Numbered from the stretch's first letter, positions 51,060 through 60,364 are shown. The stretch: 64,000 nt of DNA from Mycobacterium sp. AZCC_0083 (GCF_014202335.1 NZ_JACHGP010000018.1:99172-163171); one strand, 5' to 3'. Numbers and translations: made by a program. The notes: generated by a model from the letters alone, not told the origin.

Positions 51060-51485
51060 TCAGCCGGCGTCGGCGATGAGGCCGACGCTTTCGATCCCGG
51101 CGGTGGCAGCCCGTTCGTCGTTGTCGGGCCGGTCGCCGCTGACGCCGACCGCACCGAGCAGGGTGCCATCCGAATCGCGGATCAAGACGCCGCCTCGGGA
51201 CGAAGCCATGCGTCCGCCCGAGATGGCGGCCAGTGCGGTGAAGAAGGTGGGCGAGCGGTCGGCGTGCTGGGCCAGTGTGCCGCCGCCTTGGCCCATGCCG
51301 AGACAGCCCCAGGCTTTCGCGTGGGCAACGTCGTGTCGCAGTATTCCGGCTTGGTCCTCTCGTTTGAGCACGATGGGATGGCCGCCGGGGTCGAGCACGG
51401 TGACCGCTACCGGCCGTAATGCAAGCTCACGCGCGGTCACCAGGACCGCGTCCACGATGGCCGATGCCTGTGTCAACGACAGCAT
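51060..51485 (-). CDS. GlcG/HbpS-family protein
   Basis: 141 aa, the length of single-domain GlcG/HbpS proteins. The start LTQASAIVDAVLVTARELAL and the central DPGGHPIVLKREDQ, then SRGGVLI and GAVGVSG are diagnostic. Members bind haem or small aromatic and glycolate-type compounds, and often lie beside oxygenase or cupin genes. There is no signal peptide. It lies 5 bp after the cupin gene. Confidence 0.88.
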   Translation of the reverse strand: MLSLTQASAIVDAVLVTARELALRPVAVTVLDPGGHPIVLKREDQAGILRHDVAHAKAWGCLGMGQGGGTLAQHADRSPTFFTALAAISGGRMASSRGGVLIRDSDGTLLGAVGVSGDRPDNDERAATAGIESVGLIADAG

Positions 51486-51490
51486 GCCGA

Positions 51491-52348
51491 TCAGATCCCT
51501 TCGCTGGATCCGACGGTCTGCTTGGGCTTTTCGAACTCGATCGGTCCGTCGCCCACGACGATGTCGTACTCTTGCGGCACTCGCGGCAGTTGTACCGGCG
51601 GCATGCCGACCACGTGCAGCTCGAGTTCCTCGGCAGCGGCTACGGTCAGCACCTCACCGGCCTCGGCCTGGATCGCCGCCAAACGGCCGATCTCCACATC
51701 GGCGACCTCGCCGGCTCCAGCGAGCACCACGATCAGTCGCCTCGCGTTGTCCTCGGTGGAGACCCACCGTGCACCCGCCGCGACCTTGATCCGCTCGATC
51801 CAGAAGGCGCGCTCGGTGAAGGCGCCGAAGAACTTCCGCTTCACACCCACCGCCCCCGTGACCGGCAAGAAGTTGAATCGTGCAGGGTCGAACTTGATGA
51901 CGTTGTCGTAGCGCGGGCGCGGCAGCTTCTGATCACGATCCTCACGCCGCTCGGTTGCGGACCGCTTCGCTTCGGGGCCTCGGCCGCGGCCGGCGCGCAT
52001 CCCCAGCCCGGACGCGCCACCGAACTGCAGTACCAGCTGCAGTTGCCTGGGGTCCCCCAAACGGTCGTCCTGCGGACCGTAGGTTCCTCCCTCCGGGAAG
52101 TACCCGATCTCACCCTCGGTCAGGATGCCCTGCTCACCGAGATTCATGTCGCCGATCAGCGGCAGGCGAATCTGCTCGAACGAATGCCTGTGCCGCGGCA
52201 TCGAGAAATCGCCTTCCTGCCGCCCCAGGATGTAGCGGAAATTCTCCAGAGACTCCGGCTCACCACCCATCAGCAGGTAGTTGAACGACACCGTTCCCCG
52301 CGGGTGGTCCATGTGAAACGCGTTCTCGTCAAACGGTACGACCTTCAT
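51491..52348 (-). CDS. Cupin-fold protein
   Basis: 285 aa from the ATG at 52348, preceded by a strong AAGGAGGAGG. The first cupin barrel contains HRHSFEQIRLPLIGDMN (two His and a Glu in metal-binding spacing); a second beta domain follows with ERIKVAAGARWVSTED. This could be a dioxygenase or an isomerase of an aromatic pathway; the substrate is not apparent. First gene of the operon controlled by the palindrome at 52398-52416. Confidence 0.85.
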   Translation of the reverse strand: MKVVPFDENAFHMDHPRGTVSFNYLLMGGEPESLENFRYILGRQEGDFSMPRHRHSFEQIRLPLIGDMNLGEQGILTEGEIGYFPEGGTYGPQDDRLGDPRQLQLVLQFGGASGLGMRAGRGRGPEAKRSATERREDRDQKLPRPRYDNVIKFDPARFNFLPVTGAVGVKRKFFGAFTERAFWIERIKVAAGARWVSTEDNARRLIVVLAGAGEVADVEIGRLAAIQAEAGEVLTVAAAEELELHVVGMPPVQLPRVPQEYDIVVGDGPIEFEKPKQTVGSSEGI

Positions 52349-52397
52349 CGCCTTCCTCCTCCTTGTTGTGCTTGTTGTGCTTCGCTCCTCAATTGCA

Positions 52398-52416
52398 CAA
52401 CCTACTTGGTAGGTTG
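52398..52416. promoter_or_regulatory. GntR-type operator upstream of the cupin-GlcG-MFS operon
   Basis: CAACCTACTTGGTAGGTTG has perfect 8-bp arms around TTG and lies 50-68 bp before the cupin ATG. It shares 15 identical bp with the site before the gntR-type gene. It also faces the decayed dehydrogenase at 52467, whose promoter may have been controlled too. Confidence 0.7.
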
Positions 52417-52466
52417 AACCCGACCAACGGGTCGCAATGTATTCACAGCAGACTCGGAGGATTGAC

Positions 52467-52960
52467 ATGACGAGAAGCTTGCGGGGGACCGCATCATCGC
52501 CGACGGCGGCACGGCATTGGTGGTGATCAGCGACGTGTCCGACCGAAACCAGGCCCAGGACGCGGTCGAGAGGTCCGTACGCCAATGCCGCGCTGCCACA
52601 CCTGGTGGAGGCCGGGGACACGGAGCCGCGACGGGTCGCGGACCTGATCAACATCAGTTCGCTGTCGGGCCGGATCTCCCGCAGGGGTCAGCGGTGTACT
52701 GCGCCACCAAGCATGCGATGAACGCATACAGCGAATCACTGCGCCAAGAGCTGGCTGAGCACCGGGTGCGCGTGACGGTGCTCGAACCCGCCGCAGTCGA
52801 GACTGAGCTCTTCCCTGTCGACGTACGCGAACAACGCCGGGCCGACCGTGGATATCCGCCGCTGCACGCCGACGACGTCGCCGACGCCTACGCCGTCACC
52901 CGCCCCGCCCACGTCGCGGTCAGTGAATTGTTGATCCGCCCAACAGGCCAGCAACGATGA
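52467..52960 (+). pseudogene. Decayed short-chain dehydrogenase
   Basis: The C-terminal half reads GSAVYCATKHAMNAYSESLR and ends SELLIRPTGQQR, a typical SDR with the active-site Tyr and Lys. Upstream the frame changes near 52690: YANAALPHLVEAG and LINISSLSGRISRRG lie in another frame. The Rossmann glycine motif and NNAG are missing, and DVSDRNQAQDAV abuts the middle part, showing an internal deletion. A frameshift plus deletion make it non-functional as an SDR. Confidence 0.75.
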
Positions 52961-53017
52961 TCACTCGCCGACCGCCTGTATCGACAACGCCGGCCGCGTC
53001 GCAGCTGCGAGTAGGGG

Positions 53018-54094
53018 CTAGGCGAGTGTGGCTCGTCCCGCGGCCTTCATCTGGGCGTACAAATCCGTGTAGTACGGCAGGCATTCCGCCATCGCCTTCT
53101 CGGTGGTGAACAACGGCTGGTACCCCAGGTCGCGTTCGGCCTTGGCGATCGAGAAGTAGTTGTCCATGTAGACCCGTTCCACGGCAAGCGGTTCCAGCGG
53201 CGGCTTGGGCAGGCCGAACCGGAAGTGCAAGAGCTGCCATTGCGTCATGACGAATCGGACCATCGGGCCGGACACCCGGAAGCGCGGCCAGTGCTCGCCG
53301 CACGCCTCGACTACCGGGCGAGAGAACTCGAACATGTTGACCGGCTCGCCGTCGTTGATGAAGTACGCCTGACCGGGCGCAGAGCCCCCTGGCACCAGGT
53401 GCTCGCCGGCGAGGATGAAACCGTGAATCAGGTTGTGCACGTAGGAGTTGTCGAGTTTGGCGTCCTTGTTTCCGACGAGCACCTTGACGTGTCCGGCGAG
53501 CACGCTCTCGAACAACTTGCGGAACATCGTCTGGTCGCCGCGGCCCCAGATGCCGCTGGGCCGGATGGAGCAAGTCAACAGTCCATCGACGTTGTTCTGG
53601 GATAGCACGAACTTCTCGGCGATGACCTTGGTCTCGGTGTAGAGATCGTTGAATCGTTGTGTGTACGGCAGGGTTTCGTCGCCGCCGGAGATCACCTGGC
53701 CGCCCATCACGACGCTGTTGGACGCGGTGTAGACGAACCGCTTCACCCCGGCCGACTGAGCGGCGTCGACGAGTTTCTCGGTTCCGCCGACGTTGACAGC
53801 GAAGCTGCGCTCTCGGGCCGGCGCCGAACCGCCGCCCATCAGGTCGATGACGGCCGCGGTGTGGATCACGGTGTCGATGCCCGAGACGGCGGAGGCGACG
53901 TCGTCGGCGTTGGTGATGTCGCCGACGACGGTCTGCAGCCGTGCGTGCTCGGGCAGCGGTGAGGGTGCCCGGTCGAAGGAGCGGACCTCGTGCCCGCGGT
54001 CGAGAAGTTCGGTCACCAGGTTGGTGCCGACGAAGCCGGAGCCCCCGGTCACCAGGACGCGGCCGAGATCAGTGGTCAGCGTTGAGTCACCCAT
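53018..54094 (-). CDS. 3-beta-hydroxysteroid dehydrogenase (Rv1106c-like)
   Basis: 358 aa extended SDR. The NAD site is TGGSGFVGTNL (~17-27) and the catalytic YxxxK is YTETK. It matches the position of Rv1106c, the mycobacterial enzyme that oxidises and isomerises cholesterol to cholestenone, adjoining xseB. A KstR-type box lies 24-39 bp upstream of the ATG. Start chosen at the ATG 54094, which keeps the full Rossmann strand. Confidence 0.92.
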   Translation of the reverse strand: MGDSTLTTDLGRVLVTGGSGFVGTNLVTELLDRGHEVRSFDRAPSPLPEHARLQTVVGDITNADDVASAVSGIDTVIHTAAVIDLMGGGSAPARERSFAVNVGGTEKLVDAAQSAGVKRFVYTASNSVVMGGQVISGGDETLPYTQRFNDLYTETKVIAEKFVLSQNNVDGLLTCSIRPSGIWGRGDQTMFRKLFESVLAGHVKVLVGNKDAKLDNSYVHNLIHGFILAGEHLVPGGSAPGQAYFINDGEPVNMFEFSRPVVEACGEHWPRFRVSGPMVRFVMTQWQLLHFRFGLPKPPLEPLAVERVYMDNYFSIAKAERDLGYQPLFTTEKAMAECLPYYTDLYAQMKAAGRATLA

Positions 54095-54117
54095 GGAGCC
54101 GAATCATACCCAGAAAA

Positions 54118-54133
54118 CTGTAACGTGTTCCAG
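54118..54133. promoter_or_regulatory. KstR-type operator
   Basis: CTGTAACGTGTTCCAG fits TnnAACnnGTTnnA (T-GT-AAC-GT-GTT-CC-A) just upstream of the 3-beta-HSD gene, a steroid gene. Its outer arms are less symmetric than those of the site at 44170-44185. Confidence 0.7.
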
Positions 54134-54166
54134 TTTGGGTTCGAAACGGCCCGGCTGGTTGTGTTC

Positions 54167-54379
54167 TCAGCTATCTTCGTCGTCTCGCGACGCGAGCGCC
54201 TTTTCGACCTTCTCGCGTGCGCCTGCGAGGTGCTCCTCGCAGCGTTTGGCCAGCTCTTCACCTCTTTCCCACAATTTCAGGGAGGCGTCGAGATCCAGGC
54301 CGCCCTGTTCGAGTGCGCGCACTACCTCGATCAGTTCGTCGCGCGCCTGCTCGTATCCCAGTTGACTAATGGGCTTCAT
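54167..54379 (-). CDS. xseB: Exodeoxyribonuclease VII small subunit
   Basis: 70 aa from the ATG at 54379. ELIEVVRALEQGGLDLDASL and LWERGEELAKRCEEHL are the signature of XseB. It binds XseA to form exonuclease VII, which degrades single-stranded DNA. It overlaps the end of xseA by 14 bases in another frame. Confidence 0.95.
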   Translation of the reverse strand: MKPISQLGYEQARDELIEVVRALEQGGLDLDASLKLWERGEELAKRCEEHLAGAREKVEKALASRDDEDS

Positions 54380-55595
54380 CTGACCCCTCGCTGAGCGTAG
54401 TGACGGCACCGTCGGCGACGCGAATCCGCAGCCGTGTGCCCGCAGGAGCGTCCTCGACGGAACGCAGCACGGCCATGGAATCCGACACGACCTGCACGAC
54501 GGCGTACCCGCGCGCCAGCGTCGCCGCCGGACCAAGTGTGGCCAGCCGCGCCGACAAGTGCCCGACCCGGTCGGTCTCGGATGCGACCAGGCGGGTGACG
54601 TCGCGGCGCGCGGCGGCGCGGGCGCGGTGGATCTCCTCGGTCCGCGCGGTCAGCGCAGCGAGCGGCTGTGCGAGCACCGGCCTGCTGCGCAGCTGACTCA
54701 GCGTGTGCTGTTCGCGGTGCACCCAGTTGCGCAGCGCGCGTGCACTGCGGCGGCGCAGATCGGAGACGAGTGCCTGCTCGGCTACGGCGTCGGGCACGAC
54801 GCGCTTGGCCGCATCGGTCGGCGTCGCGGCCCGCAGGTCGGCGACCAGATCGCACAGCGGGCTGTCGGGTTCGTGGCCGATGGCGCTGACCACCGGCGTC
54901 GTGCACGCAGCGATGGCGCGGCATAACGTCTCGTCGGAGAACGGCAACAGATCCTCGACGCTGCCGCCGCCCCGCGCCACCACGATGACGTCGACGTCGG
55001 GGTCGGCATCGAGATCGCGCAGCGCCTCGACGATCTGGGCTACGGCGTTGGGGCCCTGCACGATCGTGTTGCGGATGGCGAATCGCACCGCGGGCCAGCG
55101 GGCCTCCGCGACCGACGTCACGTCGCGCTCGGCCGCCGATGCCCGCCCCGTGATGAGTCCGATGGTGTTGGGCAGGAAGGGAATTGGCCGCTTCAGCCGA
55201 GCGTCGAAGAGGCCCTCGGCGTCCAGCAGCCGACGCAGCCTGTCGATCCGGGCCAGCAGCTCACCGAGACCGACCGCGCGAATCTCGCTGACGCGCAGCG
55301 AGAACGTGCCGCGCCCGGTGTAGAAGTTGGGTTTGCCGCACACCACCACCTGGGTGCCCTCGGCGAGCTTGACCGGGGCGTTGCGGACCAGGTCGCGCGG
55401 GCACGTCAACGTCAACGACATGTCGGCTGCGGGATCGCGCAACACCATGAACACCGTCTTGGCGTCGGGGCGCATGTTGAGCTGCGTCAGCTGACCCTCC
55501 ACCCACACCGTGCCGAGCTTGTCGATCCAGCCGGCCACCCGGATGGCGACCGCGCGGACGGGCCAGGGATTCTCCGGTGAGCTCGGCTGGGTCAC
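54366..55595 (-). CDS. xseA: Exodeoxyribonuclease VII large subunit
   Basis: 409 aa from a GTG at 55595 that overlaps the upstream gene (GTGA). The N-terminal OB fold (WVEGQLTQLNMRPDAKTVFM) and the catalytic core (GLITGRASAAERDV, VDVIVVARGGGSVEDLLPFS and ISAIGHEPDSPL-type VVSAIGHEPD) are intact. It is collinear with Rv1108c. The frame continues further upstream only as a shadow of the neighbour. Confidence 0.96.
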   Translation of the reverse strand: MTQPSSPENPWPVRAVAIRVAGWIDKLGTVWVEGQLTQLNMRPDAKTVFMVLRDPAADMSLTLTCPRDLVRNAPVKLAEGTQVVVCGKPNFYTGRGTFSLRVSEIRAVGLGELLARIDRLRRLLDAEGLFDARLKRPIPFLPNTIGLITGRASAAERDVTSVAEARWPAVRFAIRNTIVQGPNAVAQIVEALRDLDADPDVDVIVVARGGGSVEDLLPFSDETLCRAIAACTTPVVSAIGHEPDSPLCDLVADLRAATPTDAAKRVVPDAVAEQALVSDLRRRSARALRNWVHREQHTLSQLRSRPVLAQPLAALTARTEEIHRARAAARRDVTRLVASETDRVGHLSARLATLGPAATLARGYAVVQVVSDSMAVLRSVEDAPAGTRLRIRVADGAVTTLSEGSDEAH

Positions 55596-56140
55596 TTCGC
55601 GGTCGCGCGGGTGATCCTGTTGGCCAGCAGAGTCTGGAACGGCGCACGCGACTTCGTCGCATCCTCGTAGGACAGCAGCGCCTCGAGATCGGCCACCTTC
55701 AGCGATGGCAGCCTGGCGCGCAGCTGAGCCAGCGTGAGCGACTCGTAGTCTAGGGCGCCGACGACGTCGGGCGGGAGGGACTTCGCGGGGTTGATGTTCG
55801 TGGGTGCAGGACTTTCCGGCTCGCCCGTGCTGTACAGCGCGAACCGCCCCTCGGTCAGGCGTTCCCCGTTGGTGCTCGGGGCAGGGGAGTCGCCCTCGTC
55901 CTCGTCGAACGTCGCCCATTCCGGCTGCTCGTCCTTCGGCGGAAACAGCTGCTCAAGCGTCTCGTCGCCCTTGATCACCAAGTCGGCGACGTCCTGCTGG
56001 ACCTTCATCACGAGATGCGCGACCTGACTGGCGACGGTCATCGGGTACATCAGGACGGTCTGCGGCAATTTGAGGGTTTCCTCAAGCGCGGTCGCCGCCG
56101 CCCCCACCAGCAGACGGACCCCGTACGGTGCAGTAGCCAT
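55592..56140 (-). CDS. Rv1109c-like protein, possibly lipid-droplet associated
   Basis: 182 aa from the ATG at 56140. An amphipathic/hydrophobic N-terminus (MATAPYGVRLLVGAAATALE) is followed by a helical segment with MYPMTVASQVAHLVMKVQQD, an acidic linker, and a C-terminal helical domain (LRARLPSLKVADLEALLSYE). Homologues are annotated as lipid droplet-associated proteins in related genera, by memory only. It is coupled by 4-base overlap to xseA. Confidence 0.8.
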   Translation of the reverse strand: MATAPYGVRLLVGAAATALEETLKLPQTVLMYPMTVASQVAHLVMKVQQDVADLVIKGDETLEQLFPPKDEQPEWATFDEDEGDSPAPSTNGERLTEGRFALYSTGEPESPAPTNINPAKSLPPDVVGALDYESLTLAQLRARLPSLKVADLEALLSYEDATKSRAPFQTLLANRITRATAK

Positions 56141-56193
56141 GCGTGCAAGCCTACGGCTGGGCGATCGGGTAGGTGGGTCAGTACCCTTGAGCC

Positions 56194-57195
56194 ATGACAC
56201 CGACGATCAACATGGGCATCCCAGGTGCCGCCAGCTCGGTCGTCACCCCCACAACCGGCAAGCGAGTTCTGCTCGCCGAACCGCGGGGTTACTGCGCGGG
56301 CGTTGACCGCGCCGTCGAAACCGTCGAACGCGCGCTGGAAAAGCACGGCGCCCCGGTGTACGTCCGGCACGAGATCGTGCACAACGTGCACGTGGTCGAA
56401 ACGCTGGCCAAGGCGGGAGCCGTGTTCGTCGAAGAGACCAACGAGGTTCCCGAGGGTGCCATCGTGGTGTTCTCCGCGCATGGCGTGGCGCCGACGGTCC
56501 ACGTCGAGGCGGCCGAGCGCAATCTGCGCACCATCGACGCCACCTGCCCGCTGGTCACCAAGGTGCACAACGAGGCCAAGCGCTTCGCCCGCGACGACTA
56601 CGACATCCTGCTCGTCGGCCACACGGGGCACGAGGAAGTGGTTGGCACCGCCGGAGAGGCGCCCGATCACGTCCAGATAGTCGACAACCCGGAAGCGGTC
56701 GACAAGGTCACCGTGCGCGACGTCAACAAGGTCATCTGGTTGTCCCAGACCACGCTCAGCGTCGACGAGACCATGGAGACCGTCCGTCGACTGCGGGGGA
56801 AGTTCCCGACGCTGCAAGACCCGCCGAGCGACGACATCTGCTACGCCACCCAGAACCGTCAGGTCGCCGTCAAGGCGATGGCACCGGAGTGCGAGCTGGT
56901 GATCGTCGTCGGCTCGAAGAACTCGTCGAACTCGGTGCGTCTGGTCGAGGTGGCGCTCGGCGCCGGTTCGGATGCGTCCTACCTCGTCGACTACGCCGAG
57001 GACATCGATCCGGCGTGGCTGGAAGGCGTCACCAGCGTCGGCGTCACGTCGGGTGCATCGGTGCCCGAGATCCTGGTGCGGGGAGTGCTGGAGCGTCTCG
57101 CCGAGTACGGCTTCGGCACGGTCCAGCCCGTCACCACGGCCAACGAGACGCTGGTGTTCGCGCTGCCACGGGAGTTCCGCCCCGCGCGGCGATGA
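56194..57195 (+). CDS. ispH: 4-hydroxy-3-methylbut-2-enyl diphosphate reductase
   Basis: 333 aa. It makes IPP and DMAPP in the last step of the MEP pathway using a 4Fe-4S cluster. The three cluster Cys are visible in RGYCAGVDRA, DATCPLVTKVH and DDICYATQNRQ; the EHEVVG-type HTGHEEVVGT and the SKNSSNS substrate motif are present. It corresponds to lytB2 (Rv1110) and is divergent from the Rv1109c-like gene. Confidence 0.97.
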   Translation: MTPTINMGIPGAASSVVTPTTGKRVLLAEPRGYCAGVDRAVETVERALEKHGAPVYVRHEIVHNVHVVETLAKAGAVFVEETNEVPEGAIVVFSAHGVAPTVHVEAAERNLRTIDATCPLVTKVHNEAKRFARDDYDILLVGHTGHEEVVGTAGEAPDHVQIVDNPEAVDKVTVRDVNKVIWLSQTTLSVDETMETVRRLRGKFPTLQDPPSDDICYATQNRQVAVKAMAPECELVIVVGSKNSSNSVRLVEVALGAGSDASYLVDYAEDIDPAWLEGVTSVGVTSGASVPEILVRGVLERLAEYGFGTVQPVTTANETLVFALPREFRPARR

Positions 57196-57199
57196 GCGC

Positions 57200-58339
57200 T
57201 TAGACGTCGTACTGCCAGGAATCCGTTTCCGGATTGCGGGTGCGCGGCGGCCTGCTGCGGTTCTCGGTACGCGATTCGCCGCCGTCGTCGGCGGCGCGGT
57301 AGCGCACACGCGACACCGGGTGGTGCGACCCAGAATCATTGGGCTTGGGGCTGCGGGGCGCGCCGTTGGCGGGACCCGGTTCGTAGGGCTCGTAGTCGGA
57401 TGGCCGGCGGCGCCGCTCTGGACGTTCGTACGGGTCGGGCCGTGGTTGCCGCTGCGGGCGGTCGTATCGCTCGGACCGTTCGCGTGGGTCGGCGGGCGGT
57501 GGGGTGCGACGCGAACGGGGGTCGCGTGGTTCACGAGGCTCGCGGGGCTCACGCTCGCGGGGCTGGGAGGCACGTGTGCGCCGACGGGGTTCAGGCTCGG
57601 CGGGCGGGCCTGCAGGCCGTGGCCGACGTGGGCGGTCGACGACGGGCTCGATGAGCTCGGTCTCCGGCGGACGTGCGTGTCGTGAGCGCGACGCCCGCGC
57701 GGATCCGGCCGTCGTCCGTGGCTTGCGGGCGGGGCGCTGCGGCGCCTCGTCCTCCACGACGGCGTCGCGTCCGGGGCGTTCGATGGAGTGCCGACGGCCC
57801 CTGCGCGCTGCCGGCTTCTCGGTCGCGCCCAGTGCGGCCGCCGCCAACCCGCTGTCGGCAGCCGCGGCGTCGGGGGTCTCGGCGTCGTGCGATGCGGCCC
57901 GCCGGGCGGCCATGCCGAAGTACCAGCGGCCCATCCCGATGAGCAGCACGACCGCCGAGGTGAAGAACATCAGCGGGAATCGCTCGATGAGCGGATAGCC
58001 GCAATTGATCAAGGTGTCCTTGATGCCGGTGATCTTGCTGCCGTGGAAGACGAAGAACGCCGTCGGGACGGCGAAGAACAGGATCAACGGCGGCTGGATC
58101 ACGGCGGAGAAGACGCCCGACTGACGCACGGCCAGCACGGCCAATATGCAGCCCGCGGCGTAGCAGACCGAGAACACGGCGCTGAGAGTGTTGTCACCGG
58201 ATCCAGCGTCGTAGGCAAAGCCGACGGCGGATGCCGTCGCAGCCAGGATCACCGCGCCCCACCAGGGAATTCCGGGCACTCGGGGGAGGGCTGAGCGGTG
58301 ATCGGGCACCATCGCCGAATCGGCGCGCTGTCCTAACAC
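57200..58339 (-). CDS. DUF6542-like membrane protein with long Arg/Pro-rich tail (Rv1111c-like)
   Basis: 379 aa. Four membrane helices (~25-150: WWGAVILAATASAVGFAYDA, VCYAAGCILAVLAV, PLILFFAVPTAFFVFH, and MFFTSAVVLLIGMGRWYFGM) are followed by ~230 residues of disordered, Arg/Pro/Glu-rich cytoplasmic tail with REPREPREP repeats. Function unknown. Its stop lies 5 bp from the convergent ispH stop. The tail is highly repetitive. Confidence 0.82.
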   Translation of the reverse strand: MLGQRADSAMVPDHRSALPRVPGIPWWGAVILAATASAVGFAYDAGSGDNTLSAVFSVCYAAGCILAVLAVRQSGVFSAVIQPPLILFFAVPTAFFVFHGSKITGIKDTLINCGYPLIERFPLMFFTSAVVLLIGMGRWYFGMAARRAASHDAETPDAAAADSGLAAAALGATEKPAARRGRRHSIERPGRDAVVEDEAPQRPARKPRTTAGSARASRSRHARPPETELIEPVVDRPRRPRPAGPPAEPEPRRRTRASQPREREPREPREPRDPRSRRTPPPADPRERSERYDRPQRQPRPDPYERPERRRRPSDYEPYEPGPANGAPRSPKPNDSGSHHPVSRVRYRAADDGGESRTENRSRPPRTRNPETDSWQYDV

Positions 58340-58423
58340 GCATTTGACCGTACCGGCAATCGCGCGGGATGCGCTGCCAGCGCGCTCTGACGCGCCTGTG
58401 TGGGCCCCTAGACTGTCCTACCC

Positions 58424-59506
58424 GTGGGCCTAAATCTCGGAATCGTCGGACTGCCGAACGTTGGCAAGTCAACCCTGTTCAACGCGTTGACTCGCAATGA
58501 CGTGCTGGCGGCTAACTACCCGTTCGCCACGATCGAGCCGAACGAGGGCGTCGTGGCTTTGCCAGATCCGCGGCTGACCAAGCTGGCAGAGATGTTCGGT
58601 TCGGAGAAGATCGTGCCCGCGCCGGTGACGTTCGTCGACATCGCGGGCATCGTGAAGGGCGCGTCCGAGGGCGCCGGACTGGGCAACAAGTTCCTGGCAA
58701 ACATTCGCGAGTGCGACGCGATCTGTCAGGTCGTGCGGGTGTTCGCCGATGACGACGTCGTGCACGTCGACGGCAAGGTCGACCCGGCCGCCGATATCGA
58801 GATCATCGAAACCGAATTGATCCTGGCCGACATGCAGACGTTGGAGAAGGCGGTGCCGCGTCTGGAGAAGGAAGCCCGCACCAACAAGGACCGCAAGCCC
58901 GTCCACGAGGCGGCGGTGGCGGCGCAGCAGTTGCTCGACGGCGGCAAGACGTTGTTCTCCGCGTCGTCGGGAGCCGTGGACTTCACGCTGCTTCGCGAGC
59001 TGAGCCTGTTGACGATCAAGCCCTTCCTGTACGCCTTCAACGCCGACGAGTCGGTGCTCACCGACGAAGCCCGCAAGGCCGAGCTGCGCGCGATAGTGGC
59101 GCCTGCCGATGCAGTGTTCCTCGACGCCAAGATCGAGTCCGAGCTCCAAGAGCTCGACGACGAGTCGGCCGCCGAGCTGCTGGAGTCGATCGGGCAGACC
59201 GAGCACGGCCTGGATGCGTTGGCGCGGGCGGGTTTTCACACGTTGAGGTTGCAGACCTATCTGACGGCGGGTCCCAAGGAGTCGCGGGCCTGGACGATCC
59301 ATCAGGGCGATACAGCGCCCAAGGCGGCCGGCGTCATCCACACCGATTTCGAGAAGGGCTTCATCAAGGCCGAGATCGTGTCCTTCGACGACCTCGTCGC
59401 CGCGGGATCGATGGCGGCGGCGAAGGCGGCGGGCAAGGTCCGCATGGAGGGCAAGGACTACGTGATGGCCGACGGTGACGTGGTGGAGTTCCGGTTCAAC
59501 GTGTAG
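58424..59506 (+). CDS. ychF: YchF/OLA1-family ATPase
   Basis: 360 aa from a GTG at 58424. P-loop GLPNVGKST (~8-16), the switch YPFATIEPN, G3-like DIAGIVKGASEGAGLGN and the C-terminal TGS-like domain (TYLTAGPKESRAWTIHQGDT, KDYVMADGDVVEFRFNV) are intact. It is a ribosome-associated ATPase conserved in nearly all bacteria. It is the Rv1112 counterpart and closes the collinear block. Confidence 0.97.
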   Translation: MGLNLGIVGLPNVGKSTLFNALTRNDVLAANYPFATIEPNEGVVALPDPRLTKLAEMFGSEKIVPAPVTFVDIAGIVKGASEGAGLGNKFLANIRECDAICQVVRVFADDDVVHVDGKVDPAADIEIIETELILADMQTLEKAVPRLEKEARTNKDRKPVHEAAVAAQQLLDGGKTLFSASSGAVDFTLLRELSLLTIKPFLYAFNADESVLTDEARKAELRAIVAPADAVFLDAKIESELQELDDESAAELLESIGQTEHGLDALARAGFHTLRLQTYLTAGPKESRAWTIHQGDTAPKAAGVIHTDFEKGFIKAEIVSFDDLVAAGSMAAAKAAGKVRMEGKDYVMADGDVVEFRFNV

Positions 59507-59539
59507 GTGGCAATGCGGTTGGCGGCGTAGATTTTCGTC

Positions 59540-60286
59540 GTGAGTTTCGTCGTCCCGCCAGAGGCATATGCCCGGTACATGGGCCGATACGCCGAGCCTC
59601 TCGCTGCGGTCTTTGCGGCGTTTGCCGGGGTCGGCGCGGGCGACACTGTGCTCGACGTCGGCTGTGGACCAGGTGCGCTGACGGCGCACCTGCGTTCGGT
59701 GGGAACCGAGGTCGCGGCGATCGATCCTTCTCCGCCGTTCATCGAGGCGATCCGCACGAGCTTGCCAGACGTCGACGTGCGGCTAGGTACGGCGGAGGAA
59801 TTGCCGTACGACACCGGTGTCTTCGATGCTGCTCTCGCGCAATTGGTGGTGCACTTCATGACGGATCCGGTGGCCGGACTCAGACAGATGGCGCGAGTGA
59901 CTCGGCGTGGTGGTGTCATCGCAGCATGCGTATGGGACGGGCCAACCGGGGCGCTGGCGCCGTTCTGGGATGCGGTCCACGTGATCGACCCTGACGTTGA
60001 AGACGAAGCGCTCCTCTCGGGGGCAGCGATGGGGCACCTGACTGAGCTGTTCGAAGCTGCTGGCGTGCGCGATGTGCACGAAGGCTCCATTGCGGTCGAT
60101 GTCGTGCACCCCACGTTTGAGGAGTGGTGGGAGCCATATACATACGGTGTCGGTCCTGCCGGTGACTACGTCCAGCGACTCGATGAAGACGGTCGCGCAC
60201 GGCTGGCATCAGTGGCTCGCGAGCGTCTGGGTAGCGGCCCGTTCACCGTCTCCGCTACGGCTTGGGCCGCCCGCGGGACGGTGTGA
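59540..60286 (+). CDS. Class I SAM-dependent methyltransferase
   Basis: 248 aa from a GTG at 59540. The SAM motif VLDVGCGPGALTAHL (~38-52) and AAIDPSPPFIEA fit a Methyltransf_11-type fold. The substrate is unknown; small metabolites or lipids are typical. It lies 33 bp after ychF in the same direction. Confidence 0.87.
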   Translation: MSFVVPPEAYARYMGRYAEPLAAVFAAFAGVGAGDTVLDVGCGPGALTAHLRSVGTEVAAIDPSPPFIEAIRTSLPDVDVRLGTAEELPYDTGVFDAALAQLVVHFMTDPVAGLRQMARVTRRGGVIAACVWDGPTGALAPFWDAVHVIDPDVEDEALLSGAAMGHLTELFEAAGVRDVHEGSIAVDVVHPTFEEWWEPYTYGVGPAGDYVQRLDEDGRARLASVARERLGSGPFTVSATAWAARGTV

Positions 60287-60364
60287 CAGGCGGCGGCCAG
60301 ACCTACGATTTTGTCGGCGAGAGGGCGCGGGCTGCTCGGTTCGATGTCGACGCGCGATGATGAA

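Noticed and set aside
58469..59689. 406-codon minus-strand frame
   Set aside because: Antisense to ychF, whose GTPase motifs are complete.
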